From Trichoplax adhaerens (Eukaryota > Placozoa > Uniplacotomia > Trichoplacea > Trichoplacidae), in NCBI RefSeq assembly GCF_000150275.1, contig NW_002060969.1, forward strand, positions 186,943 through 250,942: a stretch of DNA of 64,000 nt. Direction: 5' to 3'. The position numbers and the translations under genes were made by a program. Each line of letters opens with the position of its first letter. Position 1 is the first letter of the stretch. Positions 36,253 through 49,300 of this stretch are shown here, piece by piece. The notes under the pieces are model-generated. The model saw only the letters and a program-made list of their open reading frames with translations, was not told the origin of the DNA and made no database searches.

Positions 36253-39200
36253 ATGGAAACAGTTTCTGAAGGTTCAAATTTGCTCATTCAGTATAACGCT
36301 ATGTTCTTTACCTTAGTATTACATCTTGTATGATCTAGAATTGAACGTATTATCGTATTGTTGAAGGGCACTAAACGTAAACCTATGTTAATACAAATAT
36401 AAGTACAGTATGAAGTACTGCATTTAGCAGAAGTCTTAAGTTAATAATATAATCTTTATGAAACATAACGGTAGTACTGTACTAATTTGTTGAAATAACT
36501 TGTAACATCTAAAAACGTGAGACAATTAATTAATATAGTTATGATAGGCTTTTAGGTTAAACTCATGTTCGTAACTTATACTGTAACTTCACGAAACTGT
36601 GAAAGTTTGAACCATAGAAGTACGAAAACTATGGTTTGAATTTACGAAGTGTAGTTAAACATTTATAAATAAAATAGTACAGTGAACAAACAAATGATGA
36701 TAGCTATTTAGTAAAGTACCGCCATAGATAGACGTATCTGTTAATGACAAAACTTAAGTAATTATTTGGTTAGCGCATGGTAAATCTTAACTTATAGGAA
36801 TCGTTAGCAATACTGTACAGGACTAGCTACTAAGCGTGAAGCAATGCAGTAGTTTGAAATTCTGAGCTTGAGGTAGTCACTGAGACTCACCGTCTCTGCC
36901 AAAGAGCGTCATCATTAATGGGCGTTGCTACAGAATTTTTACTAAGTTAAGAAATATTGCGCAGCACTTCAATATAAAGATAATGGATTATTAATTAATT
37001 ATAATTGAGCATAATCGATATATAAAGAAGCTCAGAAATATTGCTAAGCATTCGTGTCGGCATTGATGGCGAACTTGCACATTTCTAACGTCGACGCATT
37101 GCTGCAGTTATTACTATATCAATAAATGATTATTTTCAAAATTTGTGAATTTACTGTATTTATTGCGAAATGATACATTGTAGGTAGCTCCAATGCCAGT
37201 GGCTTAACTCCGATGAATGATTCTGGAAATTTTCAAGACATAGAAAAATATCGTATGCTATCGATTGCAGGTCAGGATCAGAGTTAATGACCTATCATAC
37301 AATGGAATGGCGTTATATAAATTGCTAACGATAATGCAATTTACTGGCTATTACTAGTAAAGTATTGTAAAGACAATAGAATCCTACGTAGCTATACTGT
37401 AATCCTACATTCGAAACACATACGAGTATATAGTGTTGCACCAGTTACAGTTAGTTAAATTTTATATTTATGTCCACCTATACCTTAACAGTGTATTACC
37501 CAGCATTTTTTATCTGAAAGAATCAATTTTGAATTACACCCTCACACTTACAGTCAATTCGCTCTCATCTTGTGTAAAATGTGACTTTTCCATTTACTAC
37601 ACAATTAGTCTGATGTATGGGTCTAGAAATTAACACGTATTCCTTTTAAAATTACACTGGTAATACTGATTTTATCATTATTAATGGCATTGACTACAGT
37701 ACTCTGCACTATAAGTTAGTCATAAACTATTTTCTTTGCAGTTGTCCAGATTTGGATAACTTAACATGATTTAAACATTCAACTCTGCAAATAACTGGGA
37801 TATCAGTAGTACGTTATTTAACGAAGTATCAAACAAACTAGTTCTATCTATTAAATAAAGTTAGTTCTTTGCTTTGCTTAATAATGTACCATCCGATTAG
37901 TAACTTGAAAATGCAGTCTATGTATGTGCAAAGGCAAGAGGCTAATGAAATGAATGATATAACTTAGTAATATAAATAGGTCAACTTTTACTTGCTGTTT
38001 ATATTTACAATCATTGTGTGTGAAGACGAATAGTGAGTACCAGGAACCCCGAGTATGAAATCGAATAATCCAAAACTATCCGTAATCGTTCGATTGTACT
38101 CTGAAATTAAATTCGAAAGCATATCTAATTACTTATCTAGTAACGAAATTATAATTCACCTGTTACCAGCTCTTTCTTACGATAAAATTATGCTAATCGT
38201 AAACACAATATCTGTATGCCATCGATAATTTAAATTAATTAAGTGAGTCGTATTTACAGCTTTGTATTTTAATTAATTAATGTAAGAAATATGCAAATAC
38301 TGTATGCAGCATTGCGGTGGCTATGCTGAAGTAACAGTAACAAATTTTTTGCATTTATTTTATTTACATGTAGGAGATGATAGAAATAGTCGAAAATTGA
38401 TATTGTTTTACAGTTGTCGGTTGCCTCCTGTCGCCGAAATTGAACATGAGCGCCTTTTAGAGTAATTGATTTATGAAAGAATAGAGTTTAACACCATCGT
38501 AATGGTTTCTCTTCCTTGAAAATAGATACTTGAAAAAAACGTTGGATAGCTATGTAGAAAGCGATTATTCGTTGATTTATTTTCATTATGGCTTAAATAG
38601 TAAGAATAAGCCCTCGTACACCTGGCTTATCCAAGCCTATAGAGCTTTTGATAGAAAGTTAGTAATTACTGGACTCCTATTGAATGCCTGCACGCAATCA
38701 TTTCTTTGTAAACTCGATTAACCTCCTTTTACTGTAATCGTACCTAAGGTATAAAAAAAATTTGAAGGCGTTATATATTGTCCATGCAAGCAACTTCATT
38801 AAAGTAATGTTCACACTTTTGAGACCCATTATAAGGTACTACCATTTAGGGTAATTTCATTTTAATATATAGATTCAGATAAGTTCTTTTACTTATTATT
38901 TGTATAAGTATATGCAGACTGTAAATTTGGGTTGAATCTACATTACTAAGTGTCTACACCCTCTATTGCAAAGCCGAAAATTTGGAAGAAAAGTTCAATA
39001 TATTAACCGACTCGAAGAATTAAAAGAATTTACTCACTATGATCAATTAGATATTCCGTCCGAAGTTGACGAGTATATGCGATTTATTTGTATTATGTAG
39101 CTTAATAAAGAATATGCATAAGTAATATAGCTGTAAGATGTAACCATAAATTTCATCAGATATGATCAACGAAAGGGTTCTAAGATCTCTCGTAATGTCT

Positions 39201-40897
39201 CAAATACGAATATTGGAGGTTCTTCTGTTTTTGGTGTCTCTCTGAAGCAGTAAGTAATGTTTGTGTTAACTGAAACATTACTAAGAATGCTTACTAACTT
39301 TCTATCGCCCAATAAGACTATTGTTAAGAGAAGACAGACAGATACCGCTTATAGTAGAGCGTTGTTGTGAATATATTACCGAAAATGGTTAGATTTCTTT
39401 CTTATTCGAAACCCTGTATGTATAAGTGATAAAGTAGTACATTTCATGTACATTTTGCAGGCTTAGAAAATGAAGGGATATTTCGAAGATCTGCAAATTT
39501 CTTAACCTTGAATGACGTCAAAAACAAGTTTGATGATGGTACGCGATTTTGAAGGGAGTGTCGTAATTGAATTACAATAAATCACTATCCCTTATGTTAC
39601 CTTAAATTAATGGTTCACATATATGTACGACCAATCGATGTTGCATTTAGTTGCTGATCAAATACTCAGCAATAAATTTAAAAGTTCAATTGGCCGCGTA
39701 TGTAAATCTTTATAACTGTCTAAGTATTGTTTCTAGCTTTGTAATGATAACATTTTGAAAGATTTTACTAAATTATTATCTCCATTTCAAGGAATCATAC
39801 TGCATGGTATTGTAGGTATTTTAGTAGGTGTAATATAGTCAGTGTTACGAAACCCCGTACTTATAAAAATATTACAGTACCATTCGTATACACGCGGCAG
39901 CGCAACTGTGATCCAACAATAAAGGATCAAATTCTATTTCTAGTACCGGTTCTTCTCGAAAAAGCTACCTCAGTATGTTTATTCCGAAATTTATTTATCT
40001 ATATCAAGCAAGTTCTTATTAAAAATTGCTTGATGCAGGGCACAGTAACTGCCACTGTAATCTTTGCTACCGGAGATATTATGATACGAATAATTTTAGG
40101 TCTAATGACATTTTTGCGAAATATCTGAAATACATATTTCCCCAAGTTTCACAAACTTTATGATATATGTTTCACACTTAGAATTCTGCTTCTTGTTTAT
40201 GTTTCTTATTTCTCGGCAGGTGAAGATGTCGAATTTGCTTATTATAATGATATCCACTTACCAGCAGTCCTATTAAAAAAGTGGTTACGCGAGCTTCCAG
40301 AACCGTTATTAACGTTTAAAACAAATAAGTTCTTGGAGTACTTTGATGGTACATAATTCTATGATTTTAATCGAAAATGATCGATTTGGTTTTTCAATAA
40401 TAAATATTATTCGCTTCTATCGATTCACTTTCTAATTAGGAAATCACGATGATAACCAGATAGAAATTATTAAACAGATCATCCGTAACCTTCCTGAAGA
40501 AAATCGCGTACTTTTATGCTTTCTTCTTGACTTTTTGAAAAAGGTTAGCTAGCGTAATACTTCGTTAAAATTCAAATACTTTCTTAGGATTCATTATGTG
40601 CTTTCTCGAAACCTTACCTATAATAGCTGAAGATACCTTATTTAATACTTTTCGAAGTTTTGTAACAGTTTTGCAATCTCTGGCTTGAGAGCCAAAGTTG
40701 ACGGTTACTACGGTTCATATTGATAGGTTGAAGCCAAATCAGATGTAAATAAGATGACTGCGTCTAATTTAGCGATAGTATTCGCTCCGAACCTGATTTG
40801 GTGGTCGAATAGCGTAGCTTCGTTTGATAGCATAAGGCAAGCCAATAGATTAACTGATTCTTTGATAACGAATAACTTTCTATTAAAGGATGAATAA
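36253..40897 (+). CDS. ARHGAP1: ARHGAP1 / p50RhoGAP (CRAL-TRIO + RhoGAP)
   Basis: GTPase-activating protein for Cdc42/Rho-type GTPases with a lipid-binding Sec14-like domain, acting at endomembranes and the plasma membrane (family knowledge). Twelve exons in phase: 36253-36271, 37184-37270, 38374-38461, 38526-38657, 38749-38835, 38974-39072, 39160-39249, 39317-39387, 39461-39538, 40220-40348, 40440-40543, 40727-40897; 384 residues against about 439 in human. CRAL-TRIO part (about 35-180): [55 protein letters not shown]. RhoGAP part (about 205-380): [10 protein letters not shown] carries the arginine finger, followed by [20 protein letters not shown] and [17 protein letters not shown]. The short start exon (METVSE) is chosen because its phase fits exon 2. 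The Pro-rich linker of vertebrate ARHGAP1 is nearly absent. Array D lies upstream. Confidence 0.94.
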
Positions 40898-43357
40898 GTA
40901 AACTATAATAGTAGACTATACGGTTTGCCATTAGTATGATAGCTCAACTGTCACAAGCTAGGGTTATGGTATATTACCATTCGTAATATGATAGGTGTGC
41001 TAAAGATATTGAACATTTCAAAGACAATTATCCATCTATGACAATTTCTTTTGATGTACCAGTAAGCTTACGGTATTATTTATCCATGTGTGAATAGGTA
41101 TTATTTCAATCATGTATGAATAAAGTCATTAAAACTCAATTATCTAAACAAAAATATAATCCCTAATAAATTGTTATGTTTCTAGTTAACTACAGTCTGA
41201 TATCTCGACTTTTAAGATCCAGATTTCCTGTGTTTGGAAAAGTGCTCTAGTAATATTAAAAATGTTAGCAAATTTTACAACATATAACAGCGAGACACAC
41301 ATACCATCACGCTAATATGATTGATTGATAGTAGCCCCAGTCACTTTCAATTTTTTGTCTCTTATCAAACTAATTGTACTGTGATTACTCAATTTTCATA
41401 AACTTCATGTTTCGCTCCTCCCATAACACGGCTACATTCGGATACGCTTATAGTACGTTTTTAAGACGTTTCAGCTTAATTTTTCGAGTACTCCTAAAAT
41501 TGTTAGACCATTAGTCCACTCTGGCTTAAATTTTTAGGATATTCATACATACAGTAATTGCTATGACTACAAACACCGGTTATAATAACGAAATAAAGTA
41601 TTTGAGCTAGTCTATCTTATATTCAAAATAAGATCTCTTATACAGAATTACTAATACTTTATTTAATCATGACAAAAGCTTATTCCAATAATTCTTTGTT
41701 GTTGCAATCGACTATGGTAACTAAATTCACTTGAATCTCTACTAATGCCAATTATATAGTAATGGACATACCTAAATCATAGCATCAGTAGTTTTCAAAG
41801 CAGTAAGCTATCTTAAATCTAAGCACCGAAAAATGTGATCAATCACCTTGAAAGTGGAGTCTTTTTGGGAATATACTACGCTATTTTGCATCGATAATAG
41901 TACGAACATAATAAAACTATGATAAAATTCTTACGCATCAGTAGTTCCAATATAAATGTTCTGCCAAAGCACAGTCCATGCATTCAATCTATATAAAATG
42001 GATAATACGTAGGCAATTGATCTGTAGAATTTTTCCATATAACATTCATTGTTCAGCTGTGGATCACCACACTATCAGGTTTTAAAGTATTTGTATAGCC
42101 TTTTGAGATGTATATCAAACGGAGTGTAGAAAAGCTGATGGTTCATATTTGCAATTAACTGTATAAGGTAGAAGTTACGAATTTCCCGTGCAAGTATTGT
42201 GATAATCCAAAGCTAGTGAGTGTATGAAAGATAAATAGCGTCTAAATAGTTTTCCAACTTCGGATATTTTCCTGTGCAGTGATGAAATAGATCATGTTTT
42301 TGCATTTCCAGTATAGTATGCAGATACGGTAGATGTTGCTAGCATTAATACAGTACTCGGTTATTTCATTTGCCTTACGACTACGTACCGTCTAAATTCA
42401 TCAAATTTTTACTACAAGTTATTCTAGATGTATTCATAACCGTGAAATAATAACAAAAGGAACATCGATAATTATGTAATAACTCAGGTACGAGTATATC
42501 AAGTTTGTCAAATTTAGTTCATCTAAATTAGCTACATAACATCAGGCTTATACTAGAACAAGAAAGTCAATCCTACGCAATGCAATGTTTCCATTACAGT
42601 ACATTGAGTGTGAGCATGCACGAGTACTAAGTGATTAGTATTAATTGAATACCATTACTATCGACAACTGTAAATGTACAACGCTGTAGACAGCGTGCGT
42701 CTATTCTACACTAGTATAGAATAATAGAACAGGAGTATAGTGGTGACAAAATGATTTGTTTAATTTGGAGAATTACTATCGAAATAGCAATACATTCCGT
42801 TTAATTAAGTAAGTAAAACTCGGATAGCGCAATGTTATGTAAGAGGAGAGTATTTTCTCGTTTCAAGTGAAAAATTTTTCAAAGAACAATTACCCATGTC
42901 TTGAGTTTATCTCCTAAAATTTTAAGATCCTTGAGAACTAGGATAAGGTCGAAAATTTTAGTGGCCATTTGGGGGAAGGATAGCAGGAACACATGATACG
43001 CAACAGCAAAAGTAAAAATTTAATAAAACTTTGAATTCTACCGTATTTTAATGAAAACTAGCACACCCCCTTACTCGAAATATAATCGCGTGCTATACTC
43101 GTGCTTGTTACTTTACATACTCTATGTACTGAAAAGTACATGTCACACATGATACACGCGGACAAAATTATTTTAAATAAATAATATAATAGATTCGATT
43201 TAATTTACAAAATACGAGCTATTTGAGTAAATTCCCCATTTAATTTAGTAGAAGTGTCATAGTATGAGATAGATATCCTCAGTACAAATGTTCTTACTAA
43301 TATATGTATAGTACGGATGTGGATACTAGACACCGTGACGCCAGAATATGCGATACT

Positions 43358-43407
43358 NNNNNNNNNNNNNNNNNNNNNNNNNNNNNNNNNNNNNNNNNNN
43401 NNNNNNN
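43358..43407. other. Assembly gap of 50 N, followed by a G run
   Basis: Fifty N bases, probably a placeholder of unknown true size. Just after it, at 43443-43455, is a run of 13 G, unlike anything else in this AT-rich window; low-complexity sequence at the contig edge probably caused the gap. Confidence 0.95.
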
Positions 43408-45505
43408 TCTTTTTTAGACGGAAGGCAAATTTTTCGGAAAACGGGGGGGGGGGGGAAAGAGGATGAAGATTTTTTTCTTTAGGAGTCCCTGGTAGTACAG
43501 TATACTGTAGATGTTATGCTCATAATTATACCCGCATATAGTAGCTGTAAACTGTAGCGTAATAGAATCAGGCGATTAGTTTAGGATGTATCAGCTCTCT
43601 CTCGTCTCAGTCTATAAGTAGAAAGACATAAATCATATGAAGATTGTGGGCAGTGTGGTTCTGGAGAGACTATCGAGATCGTTATGTTCTCTAATAAAGC
43701 GATACTAGGTCAATCACGCAATACTAGGTTAGACACTGCAAAGTAGCCTGAAGCGTGGAGTCCACTTCTTTATTCTCGGTTGCCTTCGCCACAAGTGATA
43801 TATATTACATACGTATTAGTAAATTACTAGTGAACGTGTCAATACAATTACGGTATTAGTATTATACGGTTATCTTATCAGTTAGGCAGCTATGCAATTT
43901 ATCTGCCCTAATTCCAGACATTACCAGTCTATCATACATAACAGAGATCATAGTATAATAATTACAATATTTCGGTATAATCGTAAATGAGACAGGCATT
44001 TAGCATCCCAGTTGTTAATTGTAAACGTAGGTGATAGACGATGAAAGAGCAGGATACTGTATGTACGTATATAGTTAAACAAAGTTCATATTACCCTAGT
44101 TAATTAGTCTACAGTAATGCAAAACAAAGCATTTGAGAATATTGAGACGTGCTACATCCGCTCCAAAGAATAGACATATAACTACAGCCTAGATACTAGA
44201 TTACACCTTCAATAACGTAAATTTAGCTCAGAATATAAATATTGTACGCGTATACTACAGTATAATGACCCGAATACATCTTATAAACGATAGCGCTGAG
44301 AAAAGCGATGTAATATTAAGAAAAGTACAGTACATCGTTTATTAAGAAGACTGATTTTGAAAGTTGCAAATTTCGATATGCAAATTCTTAAATTTTTAAA
44401 ATTAGAAATCACATGCTGTATTATCATTATAGACTATAAGTCTATGAAAGCCTCTTTTTAACTTTAACGAGAAATTACTATACTATTAAATGTTATACCG
44501 TACACTGCACTACTAAATTTTATGTATTCCACAGTAAGAGATTATTCCGAGAGTATAATTGTAACTTATGTGACATGTGTAGTAACACTGACTATGTAAA
44601 GTAGATAAGGACTACAATAATTATATTATGAAGCACTGTACTGTAGTTGCAGAGTATACGTACTGTAGTCTTTTGCTATAATACATAGAGATGTTACACA
44701 GCTATCTCAGAATATCGATCTCGATCCTGTATTAAGTTTTCGCAATAAACCTTATTCTGAATCGTCAGCATATCGTGTTTGATTGTTATCCTATATAGTC
44801 TTGGATCTAATATACGCACATGACCTCGCACATTACAACTTACACTTTATTGTTAATTTATAATTATCAGTATTTATCGGTTACGACTCTACCTTATTTA
44901 TCATGTGATGAATTTCGTCCTATCACATGTTACATGGGTGACACCAAGTATTATTTTAAAAAGTATTTAGTAAGAATCATTGCATCGTACCGATATCCGA
45001 GAAACACACCCTACATGGACGATAAATGCAAAACAACGATCTTACTGATACTTTCTAGATGAGCTTGTACAGGAACAAGTGACAGATACCGTAGTTATTG
45101 TTTATAATTTATCGTAATATCTATATTGACCATTTCCGCCTACTTAACAATGTACTTTCCAGCGGCTTAGCTCAACTTTACTAGTTAGTAGTTTACACGC
45201 TCGAGTATGTGCAACATTATTTTACTAACAGAAGATATTTCTCTTAAGATTCCATCTCTCGTAATTATTTGGCATATAAATTGTTCATTTTACTTGATTA
45301 GAAAATATTACGTCCATCATCATTACTATATTTCAAAGTATCGTGTTGATAGTGTACCTGACGGCATCAAGTTACACTACTAAACCTAACCGTATTGATC
45401 TTCCATATACAGTAAGATTAATCGCAATACTGTATACTGTACTATATTATTGTAGACGCAGCCTAGCGTGTTGCACAGAATAGCAATATAGCATCTCCTT
45501 TGGTG

Positions 45506-45519
45506 GTTACCATGGCAAC
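45506..45519. promoter_or_regulatory. X-box (RFX binding site) upstream of DNAH1
   Basis: GTTACCATGGCAAC fits the RFX X-box consensus GTNRCC(0-3N)RGYAAC without mismatch, with a 2-base spacer. RFX factors drive ciliary genes in animals, and axonemal dyneins are classic targets (established knowledge). It lies 855 bp before the DNAH1 start codon, the only gene downstream on this side. That it acts on DNAH1 is inference. Confidence 0.7.
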
Positions 45520-45527
45520 GAAATATG

Positions 45528-45535
45528 TGTTTGTT
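45528..45535 (+). promoter_or_regulatory. Forkhead-like site (possible FOXJ1)
   Basis: TGTTTGTT, 8 bp after the X-box, contains the forkhead core TGTTTGT. FOXJ1 and RFX cooperate on motile-cilium genes in animals. The motif is short and common in AT-rich DNA; only its place beside the X-box makes it notable. Confidence 0.4.
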
Positions 45536-46373
45536 CATTTGTGCTGCGTAAATACATATACGTAAATGTACGATGCTATAGCTATCTCTGGTACGGCATA
45601 CAGTATCAATAAATTATATTGAATAACCAACTTGTAGTTGTTTTGATACGCGTACTTAAATTGTATGCCGTACTTGTACAATCTATCAAAGATAAAATAA
45701 TATCAGACGACGACTACATCGCTAACAAGTTATTCAGTATTCCTATCTGATCAAAAATAGTTGCTAAATTCATGTACGGTGGTATGTATCTTCAAATCTC
45801 CTATAAAAATTCCCCTGTCTTATCAAATTTGATCATATTTCCCAACGCCAATAAATATATATATACTTAAATTATTGCACCCAGAATTCGAACATTACTG
45901 GTTAAACATTCTGCAGTAGTAACTATATAACATCATAACATAGTCTTAAGGTGATCCGTATTGCATGCAATATCTGTAATACTTTATTTAAAAATCTTTC
46001 GCATATGTTTTCGAAAACAACCTTGCAAACGTAACCATTTCCTTTATTTTGCCTTGTTTTTATCGTACATTACGATAGCTGTTGTGTTCTATCTCAACTA
46101 ACCCGTAACATAACGTGCACACCTTAACTCGACTTCTCTTACCTATATCTTAAATCTTAGTACGATGTAATTGTTGCGAACACATTCTCTGTCAACGCTC
46201 TTGCATATTATTACATCTTATATATACGATATGTATACATATATATAGGATAACTGCATTTCATGCGATAGCATAACACTTTACAGGATTATTTAATGAT
46301 AAATCTTTTAAATTAATCAAAAAATTTCCTTATGTTATGACTTTATAGCTAATATAATATATAAAGATTGGTA

Positions 46374-49300
46374 ATGAACAATTTAGATATGAAAAGGGCA
46401 GAAAAATCCGAAAATCAAGACGTTCGCTCATATCCAATAATCAAACAGAGAGGATTTTATTCCGATGTGATAGAACCTATAGCTCAAGAGCGACTAGGGG
46501 TAAATAAAATACTATTCAGAATAACACCTTGCATCAGATGCCATAGTCATATTATTATAATAATTAAACCTGTTCAAGTTAGAATGTTTCCAATGGCCCA
46601 GATACAGAACAGAATATTGCGTGGAGTATTATAAACAACGATTACATACCATCAGGTTTGTTATCCATAAGGCATTTGTTTTATATTCCTTTCCTAATAT
46701 AAAATCATTCAGTAACAGCATAAACTCACACTTTAATTCCGTGTTAGTGAATACGTTTCAAGGTCCCAATAACCTGACTACTGTCCTTCAAAACCAGATT
46801 TACGGACCGAGCTCTGCCGATTTATCAGTATCAGTAATGCTAAAATTTACTATAGCTATTACATACATTACCCTACCAATTTAGTTTCTTGTCTAAAAAT
46901 TATCACCAATTCATCACAGGACTTCCTCCTTAAATCATGGGAACCGAAAGTTCAAATGCCATTCCTAACAGCTCCTGGACAAACCCCTCGTAAAATTGAA
47001 ATTGAAAGGTAATCGCTAATACCAACTACTTGGCTACGATTGTGTAAAGTATTAATGAAATTTATTTGCTAATATTTTGGATGACACTTTACTTCAACTT
47101 TGACGTATTATAATTAAAAGCCACCGTTCATAATATTTAGGAAGTACCAAGAGTAATTAATTGCAACTTCTACTTGTTCAATTTTAAAGGCAGAAGAGAT
47201 TATTTGCTGTATTAGATATCGAACAACTCCTGTCAAAAGAGGGAATAGGCACTTCAGTATTAGTACCTCCCAATGTTAAATATTCCTATGAAGATGTTAG
47301 TCTTGATGCATCTTTAAATGGCTTATCCAACTACTTGCCTCTTGAGATCTTCGATGATACAGATTATGATAATCGAACACCTGAGGACTGGCTATCACTA
47401 GGTAGTATTTATGATATTGTGATATAGTATTCGTTTCGTATTTGGTTCGGAAAATAAATACAGTTTCTATATACCGCTATTGAATGGTATTATAATATAG
47501 GTAATAAAATTGGAGATACACGAAGATACCCAGTTCCTTGTAAAAGTTTAATCCCCTATCCAGAGAAACATTACCGGTGGACTGAATGTGGAGTTCTTGA
47601 TTACGATAGAGAGAGTAAACTATATAAAGTCAAAGTTATGTCTCACAGCCACGACGAGTTTGATAGTAAACTGACAGATCAGGGAATGGGCTTGGAGAGC
47701 TGTGTACACGAGTCAAAATTCTTTTGGGTAGCCCGAATACGGTTACTATTTTGTGCTGAGGATCCTGTAGCTTTTACGGCAAGAATAAAAAATGCTGTAT
47801 TATCTAGAACAAAGACAGAAGGCTTGCTACGATATAATTTATACGTCGATTGCATGCCAACAGTAGGCATCGAAAGCTTAAATTGTGGTAGTTTTTCGCG
47901 TGTTATGAATTCTGTTACAGCTACTCCTTGCCCTTATCTCAAGAATATAAGGTAATGTACCTTGTGTTGAAATCCAGTATGTTAATGAAATAAATAACAG
48001 AATTTACGAATAAGAAAGAATTATTTATAAATATAATCTCTATACCGATTTTGTAGCTTTTACTTACTTACAATGCATATGGTAGATGTTCATATTTCGT
48101 TATTATATTACGATATTAAATTTATTCATTTTAATATTAGCGCTAGCTCTAAATTAGACAACTTACAATCAGAAATTCGTCTGGACTATGCACGCTCGAT
48201 GAACGATCAGATATTTAGAAAGATTGTGAAATCATCCCCTAAGGCATTTCCTTTCGTAGTAATACCTATTGAACCCCATCGACCAACTCCAGAAAAAGGT
48301 AATATGCTAAATCTATCATAAGTCAACATCAAAGGCCCCCCTAGGTGTCTAAAAAGAGAAACTTTGTCTATTTAGGGTGTTGCGCAGATATCGCTGATTA
48401 TAATTGGAAGGATAAATTTAACAGCTTTTCATTTAGTTCCTTACTAACTCGTGGGGAAGTCATTGCCGCAATAAGCAAAGTTCGTACGGAATGCAATAAG
48501 GTCGCATCAATGTCCGTATTTCATTTACCAGTAACAAAAAGCATGAGATTAGAGGAGTTTGAACAAACGCAAGCTCAAGCCAGCGCACAGGTTAGCAAAA
48601 TCCATCAATATAACCTGTATGATTTTGCATAGCGTTATTTGTTTATATATTGTAATTTTTATTGTAGACCCAGCTATTTTTGCGGGATAGCTGGATATCT
48701 ACACTTCGTGCTGGTATTTTATCAAGTTTAAGAGATACTGGAAAAGGCTGGTTCAATATGGATGAAAGAAACTGGGAAGTCTATAAAATCTCTAAGCTGA
48801 AAAAATTTATGGAGATGGTGAAATTTGCTATGCAGGTCAAGATCTTATATCAATTTCGAATAGAATTGGTATCTTTAATATTTATCATAATACTGTTATC
48901 GTATGCGAATCACTTTGGATCTCACGCGTTACGTCTAATTTGTTAACAAATTCTATTAAGTTAAATTTAAATTCATCATAAATTTTTATAGGATTCTCTT
49001 CGATACTTATTGAAAGATTCTTTGAAGGCGTTTACTCAAAATTTATTAGATGTTTGCGATAGCGTTTTAAAGTTACCGGAAAACTACGTTTGGCATGATG
49101 ACCTAACTCATAGTCCCTTTAAGTATGTTTCGTTATACCATATCACGGATCAAATACAGTGACTGATATTAAAGTCTAAGAGACCATTAATAGGATTAAA
49201 TAACTTTTCACTTTTCACATTTCTTGGAAGGCCCTGGAAAAATCCGCTATTTCTTCTAGATTTGGTCATCGATTCTCACGGAGTCCATTATTCGACTCCA

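Larger units (their letters stand above)
40898..46373. other. Gene-poor stretch with assembly gap
   Basis: About 5.5 kb in which I see no coding exons with family similarity. It contains a run of N and, close to its right end, the putative DNAH1 control elements. Isolated CTGTA/TACAG words occur throughout, with short groups near 43498-43510 and 45424-45445. An untranslated first exon of DNAH1 could lie near 45.5 kb. Confidence 0.55.

Noticed and set aside
43443-43455. Run of 13 G as a possible quadruplex-forming control element
   Set aside because: It sits at the edge of an assembly gap, so sequencing or assembly error is the simpler explanation.
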